Below are positions 5,824 to 7,244 of a stretch of 7,244 bases of DNA, piece by piece. The notes beneath the pieces are model-generated. The model was given only the letters and a program-made list of their open reading frames with translations. It was not told the origin of the DNA and did not search any database. A program made the position numbers and the translations under genes. The DNA is from CAZEYT01 sp964516295 (GTDB taxonomy: Bacteria; Verrucomicrobiota; Verrucomicrobiia; Chthoniobacterales; Terrimicrobiaceae): assembly GCA_964516295.1 (NCBI GenBank), contig CAZEYT010000110.1, forward strand, positions 1-7,244, read 5' to 3'. Within the stretch, counting starts at the first letter, position 1; each line of letters begins with the position of its first letter.

Positions 5824-6657
5824 ATGCCTGAACCCGTCATCGAAGTGACAAATCTCGTCCGCCGCTTCGGCCATCGCACGGTGTTGAACGGCATCACGTT
5901 CACGGTCGAAAAAGGGGACACGATGATCATCATGGGCGGGTCCGGCTGTGGAAAGAGCACCCTTCTCCGCCACATCATCGGAGCCATGAAACCGACGTCC
6001 GGGTCGGTGAAAATCTTCGGTCGGGAGATCACCAATATGCCGCCCGGAGAATTGGAAAAGCTTCGTCTGCGGTTCGGAATGAACTTTCAGTTCGGTGCAC
6101 TTCTTCAGTCTCTCACCGTCGGGGAAAATGTCGCCCTGCCGATCATTGAGAACAGCAAGGTGGATCCCGAGATTGCCGAGTTAATCGTTCGGCTGAAGCT
6201 CGAACTGGTCGGCCTGACCGGGTTCGAGCATCTGAAGCCCGCTGAGATCAGCGGGGGCATGCGCAAGCGGGTCGGCCTCGCGCGGGCCGTGGCGCTCGAT
6301 CCAGAGCTTCTTTTCAGCGATGAACCCACGTCCGGTCTCGATCCAATCATGACTGCGGTCATCGATCAACTGACGCTGGATCTCACGCGAAAACTGGACA
6401 TGACCGCCGTCGTCGTCACGCACGACATGACGAGCGCCTTTCGCATCGGAACGAAAATGATCATGCTCGGAGCCGGCCGACGGGCCGGACAGATCATCGC
6501 GATGGGGACGCCCGACGAAATTCGCCATTGCGAGGATCCCGAAGTGCAGCAGTTCATTCGCGGGGAGCCCGATGGACCGGTTCCGCTAAAACTCGCCCCC
6601 GAGGACTATATCGAACGCCTCCTCGGGCACGAACGGGACAAGGGTGTCAGTTACTAG
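5824..6657 (+). CDS. mlaF: MlaF-family ABC transporter ATP-binding protein
   Basis: The 277-residue ATPase powers the MlaE permease. Motifs in order: aromatic A-loop region near Phe15, Walker A GGSGCGKST (38-46), Q-loop Gln89 in NFQFGALLQSLTVGENV, signature ISGGMRKRVGLARA (142-155), Walker B ELLFSDEP (161-168) with Glu167, D-loop SGLDP (170-174), and switch His200 in VVVTHD. The Met in place of Gln in the signature and the FQFGALLQSLTV stretch are typical of MlaF-type ATPases. About 30 residues after EVQQFIRGEPDG form a C-terminal tail; in E. coli MlaF the tail reaches across the dimer near MlaB, so a similar contact with the STAS protein is possible. The start three bases after mlaE has no Shine-Dalgarno sequence. 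No MCE (mlaD) gene follows. The TAG stop lies in a CTAG shared with the convergent gene. Confidence 0.95.
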   Translation: MPEPVIEVTNLVRRFGHRTVLNGITFTVEKGDTMIIMGGSGCGKSTLLRHIIGAMKPTSGSVKIFGREITNMPPGELEKLRLRFGMNFQFGALLQSLTVGENVALPIIENSKVDPEIAELIVRLKLELVGLTGFEHLKPAEISGGMRKRVGLARAVALDPELLFSDEPTSGLDPIMTAVIDQLTLDLTRKLDMTAVVVTHDMTSAFRIGTKMIMLGAGRRAGQIIAMGTPDEIRHCEDPEVQQFIRGEPDGPVPLKLAPEDYIERLLGHERDKGVSY

Positions 6658-7151
6658 CCTTCCTTCCAGTCGGATTCGAGAGGCAGCAGAATCAACGTTC
6701 TAAGACTTTCCGGGGGTACCCGGTCGGGGTGGTCGAGGTAAACTTCGACCGCTGGATCTTCGGCAAGCCTTTTTCCGCTATCCGGCAGCCAAGCGCCATA
6801 GATCCGCGCATAAGTTCCCGGCAACGATTCGTACGAACCGACGTGGAGAAACTCGGCGAAGCGTCCTCTTCTCAGTCGACGTTCCGACACACCCTTGGCA
6901 GGTGTTCCTTTCAGCCGAAACCGCAGGCCAGCATCGTATCGCAGTTTCTCCTCTTCGGTGATATCAGGGTCGTCGTGGCAAATGCCGATCATCTCCCGAG
7001 GGAACCGTAGCCACTCCCTCCACGAAATTGTACCCATCAATTCCCTCCACGCTTCGGCGGCGGCTTTGGCGTACGGGCCAGTCTTGCGGATAAAGCTCAC
7101 TTGGATTTCTGGTCGGTAGACATATCGCACAAGAACGAATGGTTGCCACAA
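6654..7151 (-). CDS. GyrI-like effector-binding domain protein, start uncertain, possible 5'-truncated regulator
   Basis: The 165-codon frame encodes a GyrI/AraC-effector-binding domain, a fold that binds small ligands at the C-terminus of many AraC and MerR regulators and also occurs alone (E. coli SbmC/GyrI). Matches are the opening EIQVSFIRKTGPYAKAAAEA (15-34), GICHDDPDITEEEKLRYDAG (56-75), GRFAEFLHVGSYESLPGTYA (96-115), with the conserved Glu near the ligand site, and AVEVYLDHP (134-142) near the end. There is no ATG. TTG 7151, with AAAAGG nine bases upstream, or GTG 7130 are the only near starts, and the frame stays open without a better one until TGA at 7224-7226. No helix-turn-helix domain is visible. 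It may be a standalone domain with a weak start, or the remnant of a regulator cut by the putative insertion sequence at about 7191. Its stop overlaps that of mlaF in CTAG. The fold call is good; its status as an intact gene is uncertain. Confidence 0.75.
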   Translation of the reverse strand: MWQPFVLVRYVYRPEIQVSFIRKTGPYAKAAAEAWRELMGTISWREWLRFPREMIGICHDDPDITEEEKLRYDAGLRFRLKGTPAKGVSERRLRRGRFAEFLHVGSYESLPGTYARIYGAWLPDSGKRLAEDPAVEVYLDHPDRVPPESLRTLILLPLESDWKEG

Positions 7152-7190
7152 GTTGGTTGGCCTTTTGGAGTCGCCTGCCCGATCGACGGG

Positions 7191-7244
7191 TGAGGTGGAC
7201 CCCGTTTTTAAACCAGCGGGAGCTCAAAATAAGCTGTGGAATAC
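7191..7244 (+). mobile_element. Possible terminal inverted repeat of an IS3-type insertion sequence (right-edge fragment)
   Basis: The sequence starting TGAGGTGGACCCCGTTTTTA and continuing AACCAGCGGG resembles, from memory, the common IS3-family end of the form TGAAGTGGACCCC(A/G)TTTTT..ACCA. It starts with the expected TG. If correct, the element extends rightward out of the window and its edge is about 7191, 40 bases upstream of the possible GyrI-like start. Neither the opposite end nor the transposase is in view, so target duplication cannot be tested. Confidence 0.4.

Noticed and set aside
5293..5973. Minus-strand open frame of 226 codons opposite mlaE and mlaF
   Set aside because: Histidine- and aspartate-rich low-quality translation, antisense to two well-conserved genes.
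6964..7227. Minus-strand frame upstream of and overlapping the GyrI-like gene, considered as a frameshifted AraC helix-turn-helix
   Set aside because: The stretch SSRWFKNGVHLTRRS only vaguely resembles an AraC recognition helix, the rest shows no match, and part of it would lie inside the putative insertion sequence.

Overview
This is a GC-rich, gene-dense bacterial window with nine protein-coding genes. One runs off the left edge. The right edge looks like the tip of an insertion sequence. Several features suggest a Gram-negative, outer-membrane-bearing bacterium, possibly of the Planctomycetota-Verrucomicrobiota-Chlamydiota group, with Verrucomicrobiota my best guess. These are MlaE/MlaF lipid-transport components, a lipoprotein, a 34-residue AURKAIP1/COX24-type (bS22-like) basic protein, and start codons that mostly lack a Shine-Dalgarno sequence. 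The taxonomic guess is an inference, not a demonstration.

Left block (1-1798, minus strand): a LarA-family (DUF2088) nickel-pincer racemase/epimerase homologue is followed by an FGGY sugar kinase most like the group annotated as gluconokinases. The genes overlap as TGATG and must be an operon. The pair looks like a small sugar-acid route (epimerise, then phosphorylate). Divergently transcribed across a 153-base gap is an SbtA-family permease (1952-2911, plus). It could be a bicarbonate importer, or a carrier of another anion in the same pathway.

Middle block (2913-4622, minus strand): hisG (long-form ATP phosphoribosyltransferase) is followed 18 bases later by the 34-residue bS22-like gene and then a clear intrinsic terminator. 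Beyond the terminator lies a 190-residue lipoprotein of unknown function, whose stop codon sits one base from the sbtA stop.

Right block (4727-6657, plus strand): a STAS-domain protein, an MlaE permease and an MlaF ATPase form a tightly coupled operon. This is the cytoplasmic/inner-membrane core of an MCE-type lipid transporter, but no MCE (MlaD) gene follows.

The MlaF stop overlaps, on a CTAG palindrome, the stop of a convergent GyrI-like effector-binding protein (6654-7151, minus). That protein has no ATG start, and what looks like the terminal inverted repeat of an IS3-type element lies about 40 bases upstream. It may be a remnant of a longer AraC-type regulator.

The least-explained parts are the LarA-homologue/FGGY-kinase pair with its possible permease partner, and the unrecognised lipoprotein. 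No gap between genes exceeds 300 bases. I saw no tRNA, rRNA or CRISPR array.
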